Shown here one piece after another: positions 24,501 to 33,265 of a stretch of DNA of 64,000 nt. A program made the translations under genes and the position numbers. This DNA is from Capilliphycus robustus. Lineage in GTDB: Bacteria > Cyanobacteriota > Cyanobacteriia > Cyanobacteriales > Microcoleaceae. The notes under the pieces are model-generated. The model was not told the DNA's origin. It saw only the letters and a program-made list of their open reading frames with translations, and searched no databases. The stretch covers positions 14,511-78,510 of the forward strand of contig NZ_JAYGHR010000081.1 of assembly GCF_034932365.1 (NCBI RefSeq). Reading direction: 5' to 3'. Each line of letters begins with the position of its first letter. Within the stretch, counting starts at the first letter, position 1.

Positions 24501-26048
24501 GATGATACGGCGACGGTTTCTATTACCGCTATTCAAGCCAATGCAATTGAAGCAGATCCGAGTCGAGAAATAGAGGCTCAAAATGGTACATTTCAAATCA
24601 AGCGTACACCAAATCCGGTGGGTGAGTTAACCGTTAATTTGACAGTTTCAGGCAATAAACTGTTATTAACTCAGCTATTAACTCAGCCAGAATTTGAGTT
24701 GAAAATTGGTGAGGACACTGTTCCGATAGTAGTTGATGCAGAAACAAATACCGCAACTGCAACGGTAACACTTCCCAATCAAGCGGCGAGTGTGGATATT
24801 ACGTTAGTTCCGCTTGATGATGATCAAGCAGAAGCTGATGAATCCCTGACGTTAACGATAGCAGAAATCGACGATTCTGAATATGTGATTGATTCGCAAG
24901 ATAATCAAGCAACGGTTACTCTGTTGGCGAATGATACACAAGTCACCCGTTTAACGGATAGCGATCAAATTGACGATGAACAGGCTTATTTTGATGCGGT
25001 TGAGGGTTCGTTGCGACAAGCATTAATTAATGCTGAAAGCTTTGCGGGTGACAATACGATTACGTTTGCTCCTCAAGCTGATGGTGTTAATACGATTGAT
25101 TTGGTTGCAGCATTACCCAATATTAACAGTGATGGTCTGACTTTAAACGGCAATAATGTACCCGGATTAACTGTTCAACGTAGCGCGGCGGAAGGTACTC
25201 CTAATTTCCGGATTTTTACAGTTAATGGTGGCAATTTCACTCTTTCTAACTTAACACTTGCCAACGGAATTGCACCGAGAGCGGACTTAGGAGATACCTC
25301 CAGTCCATCTACCCCTGAAAACCGAGGAGGTGCTATCAGTATTTCCGGCGGTACTGTAGATATTTTCAATACGGTTATTGAGGGGAGTCAGGCGAATAAT
25401 GGTGGAGCAATTGCTAATGCGGGTACCTTGAGGATTTTTAATAGTACAATCCGTGATAATACAGCAATTAACGGGGCTGGTATTGCTATAATTGACGGGG
25501 GAGTGAGTGTCACCAACAGTACAATTGCAGACAACGATGCGCTCCGAATTGGTGGAGGTGCTTTTCTCTCTTTTGGTGAATTAACGGTCACAAACAGTAC
25601 AATTGCTCGCAACACAGCTCTACTGGATGGTGGAGGTGTGGGAGGGAATTTCACTACCGGTCGGCTCAACTTAAAAAATACAATTGTTGCCGCGAATCAA
25701 GCTCCCAGCGGTACGGATATTTCACCCGCTCCGGAGACATTTCCGGTCAGCAGTGGGGGCAACAATTTAATTGGAAATGCTACGGATACAGCAGGTTTTA
25801 ATCCGGCAATTGGTGATATTATTGGTACTATTGATGTTCCAGTTGATGCCTTGCTGGTTCCCGGATTTAACACGCAAGGATTGACTCCAACGATCGCATT
25901 ATCAATAGGAAGTCCAGCGATTAATGCGGGAGATGGAGATTTTTCAGGAGGATTTACAGATCCCGGAGCGTTTGATCAACGTCAGGTTGAACCTTTTGCT
26001 CGAATTGTTAATTTGATTGATATTGGGGCGTTTGAGTTCCAAGGTTAA
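21561..26048 (+). CDS. Giant RTX/Calx-beta surface or secreted protein with beta-helix C-terminus
   Basis: The 1495-residue protein is a mosaic. Residues 1-150 hold RTX nonapeptides (GLAGDDTLIG, GNEGDDF and similar) that bind calcium and form a beta-roll. A linker domain follows to about 230, then about six Calx-beta domains (each ending in ...TIVNDDD type strands) from about 235 to 1110, with a PT-repeat hinge at about 345-355. The last 370 residues begin with SLRQALINAES..ITFA and continue as a right-handed beta-helix rich in NST and GGA turns, ending IDIGAFEF. Such proteins leave by type I secretion without a signal peptide and act in adhesion, gliding or sheath formation. RTX at the N-terminus rather than the C-terminus is less usual. 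A T1SS-like exporter lies about 30 kb away at 52785-58203. Confidence 0.88.
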   Translation: MANIIGAEDPDLLEGTLEADLIQGLAGDDTLIGFLGNDTLQGNSDNDSILGSRDDDLLQGDEGNDSLFGEFGNDTVEGGLGDDFLFGNEGDDFISDIGGSDTLYGGQGNDTLVNLEGNDQLFGDLDNDILYTGLGLNTLTGGAGADLFVIGRSLNGGLTDIITDFRAGFDLIALTDDLEFEDLEFVQTGNDTTIIDRESREELAILQATQRNTLIRSNFTKSISTITSVVEFSEQSIQIRENQTSAFVEIGIQRTGSPLNTVGGKLLLSEASSSSDDLDLSPEGIEVIFAPFETFKRVTIPINNDDQFEGDESISLRLTDPIGGATIGEQSELVVNIEDDERPPTPTPTPTPTPDDDTLIIPPTPPITASTVSVSVSPTNVPEDQGQGLVYTFSRSSGSLLTGIIVDFAIAASAELGTDYTVTGALEFSDGEGTVVFAPNESTTQITLTPVANDIFEADKTIELTIAESGTLYEADPARQSATATIVNDDDPPDPPVYDFSKAEFIGVEGDPDNRQQVEIIVSRSADVDLESQVDIILTDGTAIEGTDYNSPPQPTPLIFLPGETEKSVFVDLIPNTEEQPSRSLNLSFDNFQIIADGNPIIGGQAGVNNPAATITINDDDGATTYEFNNSLFTTSEGDVLNTVDDVVEIIRTGRLDPSSVTVNLQGINNALPGVDFAPGPITVDFAANQTIATVPIEIIGNVIPQPNKTVRLSLAPSTGQQVGTENPTANLIIVDDDDIPTYDFTTSQYTASEDDGITEVVTVLRSGNAEAASSVDVVLTTAASDGAIPGEDITPERVTVNFAIGETTQTIPLEIIDDTIEEEAEAVNLRFENFAPLGKTGNTFPTANLSILDNDSPPVYNFSLANFSTVEGNSINSTTVVEVSRSGETTNASRVDVVLTQQTAEAGTDYVNSPITIEFAPGETSQIVPIQILGDDRVESDETLGLSFDNFIIIGNNGQAIEGGRAGTSQPQSVLTIENDDTATVSITAIQANAIEADPSREIEAQNGTFQIKRTPNPVGELTVNLTVSGNKLLLTQLLTQPEFELKIGEDTVPIVVDAETNTATATVTLPNQAASVDITLVPLDDDQAEADESLTLTIAEIDDSEYVIDSQDNQATVTLLANDTQVTRLTDSDQIDDEQAYFDAVEGSLRQALINAESFAGDNTITFAPQADGVNTIDLVAALPNINSDGLTLNGNNVPGLTVQRSAAEGTPNFRIFTVNGGNFTLSNLTLANGIAPRADLGDTSSPSTPENRGGAISISGGTVDIFNTVIEGSQANNGGAIANAGTLRIFNSTIRDNTAINGAGIAIIDGGVSVTNSTIADNDALRIGGGAFLSFGELTVTNSTIARNTALLDGGGVGGNFTTGRLNLKNTIVAANQAPSGTDISPAPETFPVSSGGNNLIGNATDTAGFNPAIGDIIGTIDVPVDALLVPGFNTQGLTPTIALSIGSPAINAGDGDFSGGFTDPGAFDQRQVEPFARIVNLIDIGAFEFQG

Positions 26049-26053
26049 CCCAT

Positions 26054-26122
26054 TTGTAGGGGCGCTCTTGCTTGCGCCCTGATATTGCTATAAACCCGGT
26101 TTTGCAAATAAACTGGGTTTTC
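26054..26122. repeat. Dispersed GTAGGGGCGC and AAACCCGG palindromic repeats
   Basis: Behind the surface protein stop, TGTAGGGGCGC..TTGCGCCC is followed by AAACCCGGTTTTGC..AACTGGGTTTTC, an imperfect hairpin of the family seen at 15706. It may serve as terminator. Confidence 0.65.
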
Positions 26123-26182
26123 TATTTACCCGAAAAACTGCTATAATATCTTTCAGAATAGACCGAAATCAATACAGTTGTA

Positions 26183-27456
26183 GTGCTTAAGTTCATTGAC
26201 CTATTTGCGGGAATAGGGGGTTTAAGATTAGGGTTTGAAAAGGGAATTGAGTCTATTGGTTTGAGGGGAGAATGTGTGTTAGCTAGTGAAATTGATAGCG
26301 ACGCCAATCAAGTCTATTCTCAAAATTTTCAGCACATTCCCGCCGGAGATATTCGCCAAATTCAATCTTTACCTGAACATGATGTTTTACTCGCTGGTTT
26401 TCCTTGTCAGTCTTTTTCCTATGCGGGAAAAAAACAAGGCTTTGGGGAGATTCGCGGAACACTATTTTTTGAAATAATGCGGCTGATTGACACCCATAAA
26501 CCCAAAGTGTTAATCTTGGAAAATGTGCGGGGTTTAACCACCCATGATAACGGTAAAACTTTAGCGACCATTGAACATGAAATCCAATTAAGAGGCTACA
26601 GTTTTTATAAATTTGTTTTAAATAGTGTTAACTTTGGCTTACCTCAAAATCGGGTTCGCGTTTACATGATTGGGGTATTAAACGCATCTCCTCAATTTAA
26701 CCTGATTTCAGACGTAGGGCCGAAAGATACTCATGCTTATAATGCAGTTCAGCTTAATTCTTATAGTTTAAACGATTTACCACCAAAAGTCAAAGATATT
26801 CTCGAAGAAAATCCAGATTCATCGTTTGATTGTTCACCGGAATTTGTACAAGCCTTAAACAAAGTGGTTCAGGGAGATTTTAACAAATTACATGGAGTTA
26901 GATTAATTGACTATCGGGGTGGAAATTCTATTCATTCTTGGGAATTGGGTTTGCGAGGAGAATGTAGCGAAGATGAAATCAATTTAATGAATTTACTGAT
27001 AACGGAAAGACGCCAGAAAAAATTTGGCAAACATCAAGATGGTAAACCGTTAAATTTTGAACAAATTGCTAGTTTTTTTAAACATCCGAATCTCCCCAAA
27101 ATATTAGAGTCTCTTGTCAAAAAGCGTTATTTACAAATGACCAACGGACAATATAAACCCGTTTCAGGTAACTTCTCTTTTGAAGTTTATAAATTTCTCG
27201 ATCCAGAGAAAGTATCTGTCACCTTAGTCGCGAGTGATGCGAATCGAATTGGAGTTTATCACAATAATAGAGTTCGTCGAATTACGCCTAGAGAAGCCGC
27301 CCGTTTACAGGGATTTCCCGATAGCTTTCAACTTCATTCTAATCCCAAAAAAGCCTTTTATCAATTGGGAAACTCAGTAAGTATTAATGTAATTACCGCT
27401 ATTACTCAAGATGTCATATCGATCATCTGGAATAATTCAATGCAGAATATTACCTG

Positions 27457-27475
<19 letters not shown>
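26183..27475 (+). CDS. DNA (cytosine-5) methyltransferase, solitary
   Basis: The 430-residue enzyme has the m5C methyltransferase motifs in order: I FIDLFAGIGGLRLG (4-17), IV GFPCQSFSYAGK with catalytic Cys75, VI LENVRG (about 117-122), VIII PQNRVRVYMIG, and IX/X REAARLQGFPDSF..LGNSVS. The variable region between VIII and IX includes a winged-helix-like insert (NFEQIASFFKHPNLPKIL), an uncommon length for the target domain. The start is GTG at 26183, where homology begins. No restriction endonuclease frame lies beside it, so it is either an orphan regulator/protector or the survivor of a lost type II system. The last residues (CNIMSG) lie within an inverted repeat. Confidence 0.92.
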
Positions 27476-27605
<130 letters not shown>

Positions 27606-27776
27606 GCAGAAATCAGGAGACAGGAGACAGAATTGAAACCTTTATCATAAAAGGATTTGACAGAAAAACAGTGTCCTAATCAACTCTTTCTCTGCTATAT
27701 AACACAATTATAACTTGGTTCAGGAGATAAAATTTCTATTGAGCAAAATTCAAACCCTAAAAAACATCCTGATCTA

Positions 27777-28454
27777 TTATAATGTAATTAAAGTCACAGC
27801 AATTTTCCCCCCAAAACAAACATCAACATCGGTTTCAGGCGTGCGTTGACGTTCGCTGTAATTCCCAATATAAAAATAATCTTCCCCTTCTACTTTATAA
27901 TCAATCGGTAACGGTTTTGTAGACGGTTGACAAAAGACTATTTCCGGTTCGGGTGCGTCCGGTTCAAGATAGGGAAAATTCACATTCCAAAAACTTCCGG
28001 GTTCTAAAGGACGGTTCAATAAGTCTTTTAAAACAATTTGACTCCAGCTTGTTGTTTGTTCCCAGTTAACAGATCTTCCCCCTTTTCTATATTGAGAAAG
28101 CGCAATTCCACGAATTCCATGAAAAGCCGCTTCTCTCACCGCAGCAACCGTACCCGAAATATACACATCTATGCCTAAATTTCCCCCAGAATTAATACCT
28201 GAAAGCACCCAATCAATTTGGGGACAAAAATGAGTAATCGCCAGACGAATACAGTCAGCCGGAGTACCCGCAACAGCGTATTCAGTATCACAACGATGTT
28301 CAACATGAATGGGTGATCTTGTTGTTACTTTATGACCACAACCGGATACTTCTTGTTGGGGGGCGACAAATATTCCTTGATGGTTAATCGCTTCTGATAA
28401 TGCGCGAATACCCGGTGCATCAATACCATCATCATTCGTTAGTATAATCGTCAT
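27777..28454 (-). CDS. surE: 5'/3'-nucleotidase SurE
   Basis: SurE removes phosphate from nucleoside 5'- and 3'-monophosphates and is linked to stationary-phase and stress survival. The metal-binding start ILTNDDGIDAPG and the later LSGINSGGNLG and YISGTVAAVREA motifs are intact. The ATG at 28454 (MTIILTNDD) is preferred to one four codons upstream because it places the active-site Asp pair at the usual position. About 225 residues is slightly short but within the family range. Monocistronic. Confidence 0.93.
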   Translation of the reverse strand: MTIILTNDDGIDAPGIRALSEAINHQGIFVAPQQEVSGCGHKVTTRSPIHVEHRCDTEYAVAGTPADCIRLAITHFCPQIDWVLSGINSGGNLGIDVYISGTVAAVREAAFHGIRGIALSQYRKGGRSVNWEQTTSWSQIVLKDLLNRPLEPGSFWNVNFPYLEPDAPEPEIVFCQPSTKPLPIDYKVEGEDYFYIGNYSERQRTPETDVDVCFGGKIAVTLITL

Positions 28455-28537
28455 CTTGAATTTCAATGAGTTGATTTGAGGGACAGTAACAGTTTATAGC
28501 GGTTTTCAATTAAATGAGAGTGAGAAAACAAATTAAA

Positions 28538-28577
28538 AACCCGGTTTCTCAAAGATACCGAGTTTTTGGGGTCTACT
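28538..28577. repeat. AAACCCGG palindromic repeat copy
   Basis: AAAAACCCGGTTTCTC..GAGTTTTTGGGGTC is another imperfect copy of the dispersed hairpin at 15706-15746, lying between surE and the methyltransferase gene. Confidence 0.65.
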
Positions 28578-28599
28578 TCACGGAAAATATTTTTTCTAA

Positions 28600-29586
28600 T
28601 TAAACTTGTGCGGTTTCAGTGATTGTAGTATTAGTTAATTGTAGCGGTGAATTTGCCCTGACAGCCCGAAACATTCCAAACCGACAAAGACCCGCCCCAA
28701 ACGCTAACCGCATCAACAACAAAGTCGGCACTTCTCGCAAAGATTTAATAAAACCCGAGAAACCAAAACTCACTAATCCCTGGGGTCTGGCAATTCCTTG
28801 CCAAATCGAATCGAACCAAGAAGGTAGGGTTTGTTTTGTCCAATCTGCGGTGCTTACCTGCCCTTCTACAAGCCCCGTTTCAGCTAATAGTTCGGAAAAG
28901 CCTTCTATACTGGAAAAAGCCGGATGTGACCATTGATCGAGGAGTTGACGCATCACAGGTTTTTCCCAAACATTAAGCGGAATTTGCCGATCATCTCGTT
29001 GATTCCAGTCAGCCACAACCAACACGCCACCAGGTTTGACGACTCGCAGCAACTCTTTAGCAAAAATCGCTTTATCCGGCATATGGGGGCCTGCCTCAAC
29101 AGACCATACTACATCAAAACTTTCATCAGGGAAAGACAGCGCCATTGCATCATCGACTTGAAATTTAGCATCAATTTCTGCGGGTGTCAACTCCTGGGCG
29201 CGTTTGACTTGTTGGGGGCTAATCGTCACTCCAGTCACAGAAAATCCGTAATCTTTGGCTAAAATACGACTACTTCCGCCTATTCCACAACCCACATCTA
29301 ACAGCGTTGTTCCTTGGGGTAATTTGTCTAAACCGCCCCAACGCACCATCTCATCTACAAAGTCGATTTTGGCTTGTAAAAAGTCTTTTCGTTGCGGGGG
29401 GGAACCATAATGACCGAGGTGGATATGTTCGCCCCAATAGAATTCTAAAATACCATCTTCCGTCCATTGATCGTAGGAATTGGCAACCGAATCAGAGGAT
29501 TGATAACGGCGAGGGGTAATTAAGTACAAGACAATACCGATGGTCAAGATAATCAGGAAAAGTCCCAGGATGTTAACGAAATTCAT
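28600..29586 (-). CDS. MPBQ/MSBQ methyltransferase (tocopherol pathway)
   Basis: The 328-residue protein matches in memory the Synechocystis Sll0418 enzyme almost throughout: an N-terminal membrane anchor (ILGLFLIILTIGIVLYLI), YQSSDSVANSYDQWTEDGIL, the SAM-binding LLDVGCGIGGSSRILA, and the strongly conserved DDAMALSFPDESFDVVWSVE. It methylates 2-methyl-6-phytylbenzoquinone on the way to tocopherol (and the solanesyl analogue in vitro). Membrane attachment fits the prenyl-lipid substrate. The gene is followed, 53 bases beyond its start on the same strand, by no partner. Plant enzymes with this name belong to two unrelated groups; this is the cyanobacterial one. Confidence 0.88.
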   Translation of the reverse strand: MNFVNILGLFLIILTIGIVLYLITPRRYQSSDSVANSYDQWTEDGILEFYWGEHIHLGHYGSPPQRKDFLQAKIDFVDEMVRWGGLDKLPQGTTLLDVGCGIGGSSRILAKDYGFSVTGVTISPQQVKRAQELTPAEIDAKFQVDDAMALSFPDESFDVVWSVEAGPHMPDKAIFAKELLRVVKPGGVLVVADWNQRDDRQIPLNVWEKPVMRQLLDQWSHPAFSSIEGFSELLAETGLVEGQVSTADWTKQTLPSWFDSIWQGIARPQGLVSFGFSGFIKSLREVPTLLLMRLAFGAGLCRFGMFRAVRANSPLQLTNTTITETAQV

Positions 29587-29639
29587 TGAAAGAAAGGATT
29601 GATATTTTTTGACGATTTGACTCTTAATTTAGCACGAAG

Positions 29640-30053
29640 TTAGAGTCCTTGAGAACTGAAAGACTGTTGTTCGGGGAAAAACTGAGGAGGAATACAAGCA
29701 ATAATTCCTTTTCTCAGAAGTTCTGGTCGTTTTTTGTACGCTAACTTCTCCTGGGGAGTCATTGCATAATATTGGTTCGCACAATCTAAAACAGAATCAA
29801 CTGCATTTTCCGCCGGAAGATCTCCGAAGATATAAGTGGGTTTATTCTCAGCAGAAAAAGCAACAACACAAGCCCGTTTGCAAGCACTCATACAACTCAC
29901 AGCTTGAATCAAAAATCCTGGCTTTAATTCTCTGATTTCTGAGAATTCAGAGAGTTTTTGCAGCAGTTTTTCGCCGCCACTTTCCCCGACTCGTTTCCCT
30001 GATTCCCAGGTACTCGCACAGCTTGTACAGACAAAAATGGTGTGTTTAGTCAT
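29640..30053 (-). CDS. DUF1636 metal-binding protein, probable former B12-riboswitch target
   Basis: The 137-residue protein has the DUF1636 pattern: a front motif CTSCASTW and a distal VSCMSACKRACVVAF, four to five cysteines likely to hold a 2Fe-2S cluster in a thioredoxin-like fold. Genes of this family often accompany cobalamin biosynthesis or uptake and CobW-type metal chaperones. A cobalamin riboswitch lies upstream on the same strand at 31878-32005, but a tnpB element of about 1.5 kb now separates them. The frame itself is intact. The biochemical role is not established. Confidence 0.75.
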   Translation of the reverse strand: MTKHTIFVCTSCASTWESGKRVGESGGEKLLQKLSEFSEIRELKPGFLIQAVSCMSACKRACVVAFSAENKPTYIFGDLPAENAVDSVLDCANQYYAMTPQEKLAYKKRPELLRKGIIACIPPQFFPEQQSFSSQGL

Positions 30054-30392
30054 TATAATTTTTCAGGTGAACCACAATGGAACACCCGGTTTTTTTGAAG
30101 ACAATGAACGGTTAGCAATTCAACCTCAAGTCAGTTGATTTGCTGAAAGCAGAAGTGATGCTTCTAAGTAAAAACCTACTGTAGCGGGATATCAAAAGCT
30201 AAGTAAGCCGTATTACATCGAGAAAAACGTAACGGATTGAATCTTGACATCCTCTCCGCCGTAAACAACGGAGATTCCAAACATCACTGTTTGGGCTTCC
30301 TCTTTCTATGAGTTGACTTACAAGGATTGGGTTTCCCCGCCCAAGCAGAGATCAGTCTCTCGGGAGGCGTTGATTTCCATCTGCCCGACGGT

Positions 30393-30505
30393 ATTTTAAA
30401 AACAGATATTAAGCGGAAAAACGGATTAAGCTACGTGTGAGAAGCCTAGATTTATGCGTTTTACAGTCAAGTTAATCCGTTAATCTATTTCTTATCCGTT
30501 TCTTG
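30393..30505. mobile_element. Palindromic mini-element, copy 2, at the tnpB 3' end
   Basis: The stretch TTTTAAAAACAGAT...AACGGATTAAG...ATGCGTTTTACAGT.AAGTTAATCCGTT... aligns with copy 1 (31376-31485) over its whole length with scattered differences. AACGGATTAA and TTAATCCGTT form an internal inverted repeat. This copy overlaps the last codons of tnpB and supplies its present stop (30485). Confidence 0.7.
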
Positions 30506-31731
30506 ATTTGATAGCTGTTTTAATGCAGATTTTAGAATGTTTTTGGCGGCGTTTTCATCCCGGTCTGCTACATACCCACAGTGAGGACATTTGTGAGTCC
30601 GGGTGCTGAGAGTTTTGACAACCTTCTCACCGCAGTTTGAACAATTTTGAGACGTGTATGCAGGTTCAACGGCAATCACCGGAACCCCATAAATTCTCCC
30701 AAAATATTCCAACCATTCTCTAAATCTGTACCAAGCAGCATCGTTAATTGACTTGGCTAAATGATGATTTTTAACCATGTTCCGTATCCGTAGATTTTCT
30801 ATCGCTACCAAGTCGTTAGACTGTATGACGTGTTGGGCCTGTTTACAAACCAAATCATTACGTCTGCGTGAAACTCTTAGATGCGCCCTACCTAACCGAT
30901 TCCTGGCTTTTTTACGGTTTTGGCTTCCCTTTTTTTTTCGAGATAATCGACGTTGCAGCTTTTTAATTCGTCGCTCATCTTTTCTTAGAAAACGGGGATT
31001 CTCTACCTGTTTACCTGTTGAATCAGTGTAGAAATGGTTTAAACCGACATCCAAACCTGTTTGTTTGTTACTGAGTTCTTTGTTTTCCTCCCTTTCATGG
31101 TCTATCAAAAATTGAGCATAGTAACCATCGTGCCTTCTAATCACCCTAACCCGTTTAATTTGTTGGAGTTGATAGAAGTGCAAATCTCGACTTCCCCAAA
31201 GCTTAAATGTCCCCGCTTGAAACTTGTCGGAAAAGGTTAAATAGCGTCTATCCTCTGAAAGTTTCCAGCCCGAAGTTTTGTACTCAACTGATGCTCGGAC
31301 TTGGTACTTTTTAAATTGGGGAAAGCCTTTTCGACCTGGTATTTTTTTCCGACAATTTTGATAAAATCGTTCAATTTAAAACAGATAGGATAAGGATTTA
31401 ACGGATTAAGCTATCTGTGAGATGCCAAGATCTATGCGTTTTACAGTTAAGTTAATCCGTTCTTCCGCTTCTCTATCGGTTTTTAAATGGATGCCCATGC
31501 TCTCTCTGCGTGTGCTTGTCGAGCCATAGAATTGAGTTGGTTTACCCAGGGAAAACTCCGATTGTCTGACAACAGTTTGCAGTAGGTATAAGCATCGTTA
31601 CGACTTTTGATTTGACCGTCTATCCATGCTTTAATGATGCTATTGCGAACGAAACGACCAGTACGAATAGCTTCATCTAACTTTTTGTACTGGGCAACAG
31701 TTCCTTGTAGCTTCATTTCATAGACAATCAT
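30485..31731 (-). pseudogene. tnpB: TnpB, interrupted by a 110-bp mini-element
   Basis: The N-terminal piece (31731 down to 31483) starts MIVYEMKLQGTVAQYKKLDE and stops just after AERAWASI. The C-terminal piece (31375 down to 30485) continues ERFYQNCRKKIPGRKGFPQF and bears RuvC-I GLDVGLNHF, RuvC-II AIENLRIRN, the zinc ribbon CSNCG..CPHCG and RuvC-III DRDENAAKN. Between them lies the insertion flanked by ATT on both sides; removing one ATT plus the insert restores WASIERFYQ in frame. The gene was therefore whole before insertion and is now disrupted. Confidence 0.88.
31376..31485. mobile_element. Palindromic mini-element (MITE-like), copy 1, inside tnpB
   Basis: The 110-bp insert starts TTAAAACAGATAG and ends CTATCGGTTTTTAA, imperfect terminal inverted repeats, with a second inner pair AACGGATTAA/TTAATCCGTT; nearly the whole element is an imperfect palindrome. 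It is flanked by ATT direct repeats, a likely 3-bp target duplication. No coding capacity. It would need a transposase in trans. Confidence 0.8.
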
Positions 31732-31877
31732 GTTTATCATTGTCGCTCCACGATAAGTTATTGTAGCATACAATAATCCGTCGTGAACGACGGGGCTTTA
31801 AACCTGTTTTTTATTGGTAAAAAGACTAATTCAAACACTATCTGTACCTCGCAGACGCGCAAATTAAACAACAATAA

Positions 31878-32005
31878 TCGGCGGGCATCCTGACTCTGAA
31901 ACTTAATATAAGCCTCATCACAGTTGCGGGACAGCGACGGATTTGCACCGAACTTTCCCCCTTGCGTCTAATGACTGCTCCCCATTAGAACCGATAAGCT
32001 GAATG
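31878..32005 (-). promoter_or_regulatory. Cobalamin riboswitch
   Basis: Read on the minus strand the conserved core appears in order: GGGAAAGTTCGGTGCAAATC, CGTCGCTGTCCCGCAACTGT, and AGTCAGGATGCCCGCC (the B12 box region to about 31878). These are the hallmark blocks of the AdoCbl/cobalamin aptamer, which represses B12 synthesis or uptake genes when the cofactor is abundant. The next DNA downstream is the tnpB element rather than a B12 gene; the nearest plausible target is the DUF1636 gene at 29640-30053. The divergent Uma2 gene starts 80 bases on the other side. Confidence 0.93.
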
Positions 32006-32086
32006 ATATCATAAAAATCCCAAAATGAGATCGAAAGATTGAAAACGATAAAATTGAAGCAACACCCTAGAAAGAGAAGTGTCGTT

Positions 32087-32779
32087 ATGGCGAACCCACT
32101 TAAATCCCAAACTATTTTAACCTCTATTCCTCCTTTGGAAAATGGCGATCGCTTAACTCGCCCCGAATTTGAACGACGTTACAATCAAATGCCCAATATT
32201 AAAGCCGAATTAATTGAAGGAGTCGTATATATGGCATCCCCTTTGCGACATAAACAGCAGGTCAAACCCCACAGTCAAATTATCACTTGGTTAGGCGTTT
32301 ATCAAGCGGCTACTGCGGGTATTGATTTAAGTATTGAACCAACAGTTCGTTTAGATTTAGAGAATGAACCCCAACCCGATGGAGTGTTATTAATTGAAGC
32401 TGAAAAAGGCGGAAAAACTCAAATCACTGAGGAGGGTTATCTTGTCGGTTCACCCGAATTAATAGTAGAAATTGCCGCCAGTAGTGTATCTATTGATTTA
32501 GGAGATAAAAAACGAGTTTATCGACGCAATGGAGTACAAGAATATCTCGTTTGGCAATCCTATGAAAATCAATTCAATTGGTTTGTGTTAGAAAACGGAG
32601 AATATATTCAGTTGCAACCTGATGATGCAGGTATTATTCGCAGTCGTGTTTTTCCGGGGTTATGGTTAGCAGTGAATGAGTTATTAGCCGGGAACATGAA
32701 ACAAGTTTTACAAGTATTGCAAAGGGGGTTAGAAAGCGTTGAACATCAAGCCTTTGTTGAACAGTTAGCACAGCGTTAA
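32087..32779 (+). CDS. Uma2-family (DUF820) PD-(D/E)XK protein
   Basis: With the ATG at 32087 (behind AGAGAAG) the protein has about 230 residues. It shows the Uma2 core: the start LTRPEFERRYNQMP, KAELIEGVVYMAS, QPDGVLLIE (metal-binding Asp), SPELIVEIAASS (Glu) and KKRVYRRNGVQEYLV (Lys region, then Val-Gln-Glu-Tyr). Uma2 proteins are predicted nucleases expanded to many copies in cyanobacteria, often beside transposons; the biological role is not settled. A longer frame from TTG 32039 lies too close to the divergent riboswitch to be likely. Confidence 0.85.
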   Translation: MANPLKSQTILTSIPPLENGDRLTRPEFERRYNQMPNIKAELIEGVVYMASPLRHKQQVKPHSQIITWLGVYQAATAGIDLSIEPTVRLDLENEPQPDGVLLIEAEKGGKTQITEEGYLVGSPELIVEIAASSVSIDLGDKKRVYRRNGVQEYLVWQSYENQFNWFVLENGEYIQLQPDDAGIIRSRVFPGLWLAVNELLAGNMKQVLQVLQRGLESVEHQAFVEQLAQR

Positions 32780-32783
32780 TTTT

Positions 32784-33263
32784 TCAGACTTTAGAGAATG
32801 GAACCCATTTCAAAAAACATCGATTTCCCTGTTTTTCCGTAATTTCAGCACCCAAACGTTGATAAAAATTCAATCCGCGAATATTTCGACTATCTGCATT
32901 CCAGGCCAGATGAGTACAATCATTTTCTATCGCAATTTCAGCCAGATGATTCATTAACATTAACCCCGCACCCTGACTCCTGCTATCTTCGTCAATATAC
33001 AAATCATCTAACCAAATACTCGGCTGACCCATATAGGAGGAATATCTAAAAGCATACAACGCAAAGCCGATTTCCCGTTCAAAGTTCTCGACAAATACAA
33101 CGTAAGAAAAAGGAATTTTCCCAAATAGGGTTTTGCGAATTTTGTCTTCAGAAACTTTCAACACACCCGAAAACCCCCCAATATTACGATCAAACTCTGA
33201 CTTCTTCTGAATAAACGAAAAAATCAGCGAAACATCCTCTACAGTAGCCGATCTAATATTCAT
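32784..33263 (-). CDS. GNAT-family N-acetyltransferase
   Basis: The 159-residue protein from ATG 33263 (MNIRSATVEDVSLIF) has the GNAT layout: PSIWLDDLYIDEDSRSQGAG, with the acetyl-CoA binding SRSQGAGLMLMNHL, and the C-terminal NFYQRLGAE. It transfers an acetyl group to an amine; the spermidine/diamine-type subfamily is the closest in appearance, but the substrate is unknown. The start lies 2 bases beyond the recG stop (33266), so both are likely one transcript. Confidence 0.85.
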   Translation of the reverse strand: MNIRSATVEDVSLIFSFIQKKSEFDRNIGGFSGVLKVSEDKIRKTLFGKIPFSYVVFVENFEREIGFALYAFRYSSYMGQPSIWLDDLYIDEDSRSQGAGLMLMNHLAEIAIENDCTHLAWNADSRNIRGLNFYQRLGAEITEKQGNRCFLKWVPFSKV

Positions 33264-33265
33264 AT

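Larger units (their letters stand above)
30245..31808 (-). mobile_element. IS200/IS605-type element with split tnpB, inserted between B12 riboswitch and DUF1636
   Basis: The upstream end carries the hairpin CCGTCGTGAACGACGG (31778-31793) followed by GGGCTTTAAACC, and the downstream end carries CTCCGCCGTAAACAACGGAG (30253-30272) behind TTGACATC, both typical subterminal structures of this family. Only tnpB is present. Two palindromic mini-elements have inserted into it. The downstream hairpin region would be the scaffold of the omega RNA. Confidence 0.75.

Noticed and set aside
21561..26048. Calling the RTX protein a haemolysin toxin
   Set aside because: RTX nonapeptides only show calcium binding and type I export; no pore-forming or acylation region is present, while Calx-beta and beta-helix domains point to adhesion or sheath.
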